From the NCBI GenBank assembly GCA_946499275.1, contig CAMMRL010000028.1, positions 1-34,275 of the forward strand: 34,275 bases of DNA, given 5' to 3'. The position numbers and the translations under genes are program-made. Each line of letters starts with the position of its first letter. The stretch's first letter is position 1. A model generated the notes under the pieces. It had not been told where the DNA came from and did not search any database. It saw nothing but the letters and a program-made list of their open reading frames with translations. The DNA is from an uncultured Clostridia bacterium (GTDB taxonomy: Bacteria; Bacillota; Clostridia; Oscillospirales; Acutalibacteraceae). Of this stretch, positions 34,210 to 34,275 are shown piece after piece.

Positions 34210-34275
34210 CCTGCTCCACTTCCGGGATGGGTTTGAGATTGAAATGAATTTCGATAGAAATGTGTCTTGTCTTAT
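34150..34275. other. Unassigned DNA at the right edge
   Basis: A hairpin (GCAGGTCA/TGACCTGC, near 34195-34216) and GC-rich DNA unlike the gene before it. It may be the end of a mobile element that interrupts the surface protein, but too little is visible. Confidence 0.3.

Overview
The window looks like chromosomal DNA of a Gram-positive anaerobe of the class Clostridia, probably Oscillospirales/Ruminococcaceae-like. This is inferred from the moderately GC-rich core genes, strong AGGAGG-type ribosome binding sites, frequent TTG/GTG starts, lipoprotein-type transport binding proteins, a flavodiiron protein, a sortase-type surface protein and Tn916-type integration genes. No rRNA, tRNA or CRISPR array was seen, so the genus is not fixed.

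Positions 1 to about 10.8 kb are the end of a mobile region made of nested elements. The outermost layer is an integrative element with a Tn916-like xis (9108-9302) and int (9412-10665), followed by likely integrase arm sites. It also carries a YqaJ-family recombination nuclease and a RecD2-type helicase gene, transcribed away from xis/int. The helicase gene is cut after about 149 codons by a Tn554-like element with three different tyrosine recombinases and a small TnpC-like protein, tightly coupled on the minus strand (6633 to 1327). An IS3-family copy follows at 1-1313. Its transposase is frameshifted and runs off the window.

From about 10.9 to 28.8 kb lies ordinary core DNA: a membrane-anchored protein of unknown function, ilvD (branched-chain amino acid synthesis), a tiny stand-alone DAK2/YloV-like protein, a complete potABCD polyamine uptake operon, an aldose-1-epimerase-like gene coupled to an HAD phosphatase, a polar amino acid ABC transporter (binding protein, permease, ATPase) with a downstream membrane protein, an SGNH esterase, a PflX-like radical SAM protein, an ABC-F ATPase behind a long attenuator-like leader, and a flavodiiron protein. 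Many units have near-consensus promoters with 17-bp spacers and clear terminators, listed individually.

From about 29 to 34.3 kb lies a decaying cell-surface locus: a beta-helix surface protein whose signal peptide is out of frame, a divergent regulatory region with a small orphan gene and an XRE regulator, and a chimera of a broken thioester-domain adhesin and a broken DNRLRE/ricin-domain protein. Several of these lesions are single-base changes in G/C runs, which could be real decay, phase variation or sequence error.

The most distinctive items are the trio-recombinase Tn554-like element inside recD2, the leader of the ABC-F gene, the palindromic operator at the flavodiiron promoter, and the broken surface-protein locus.
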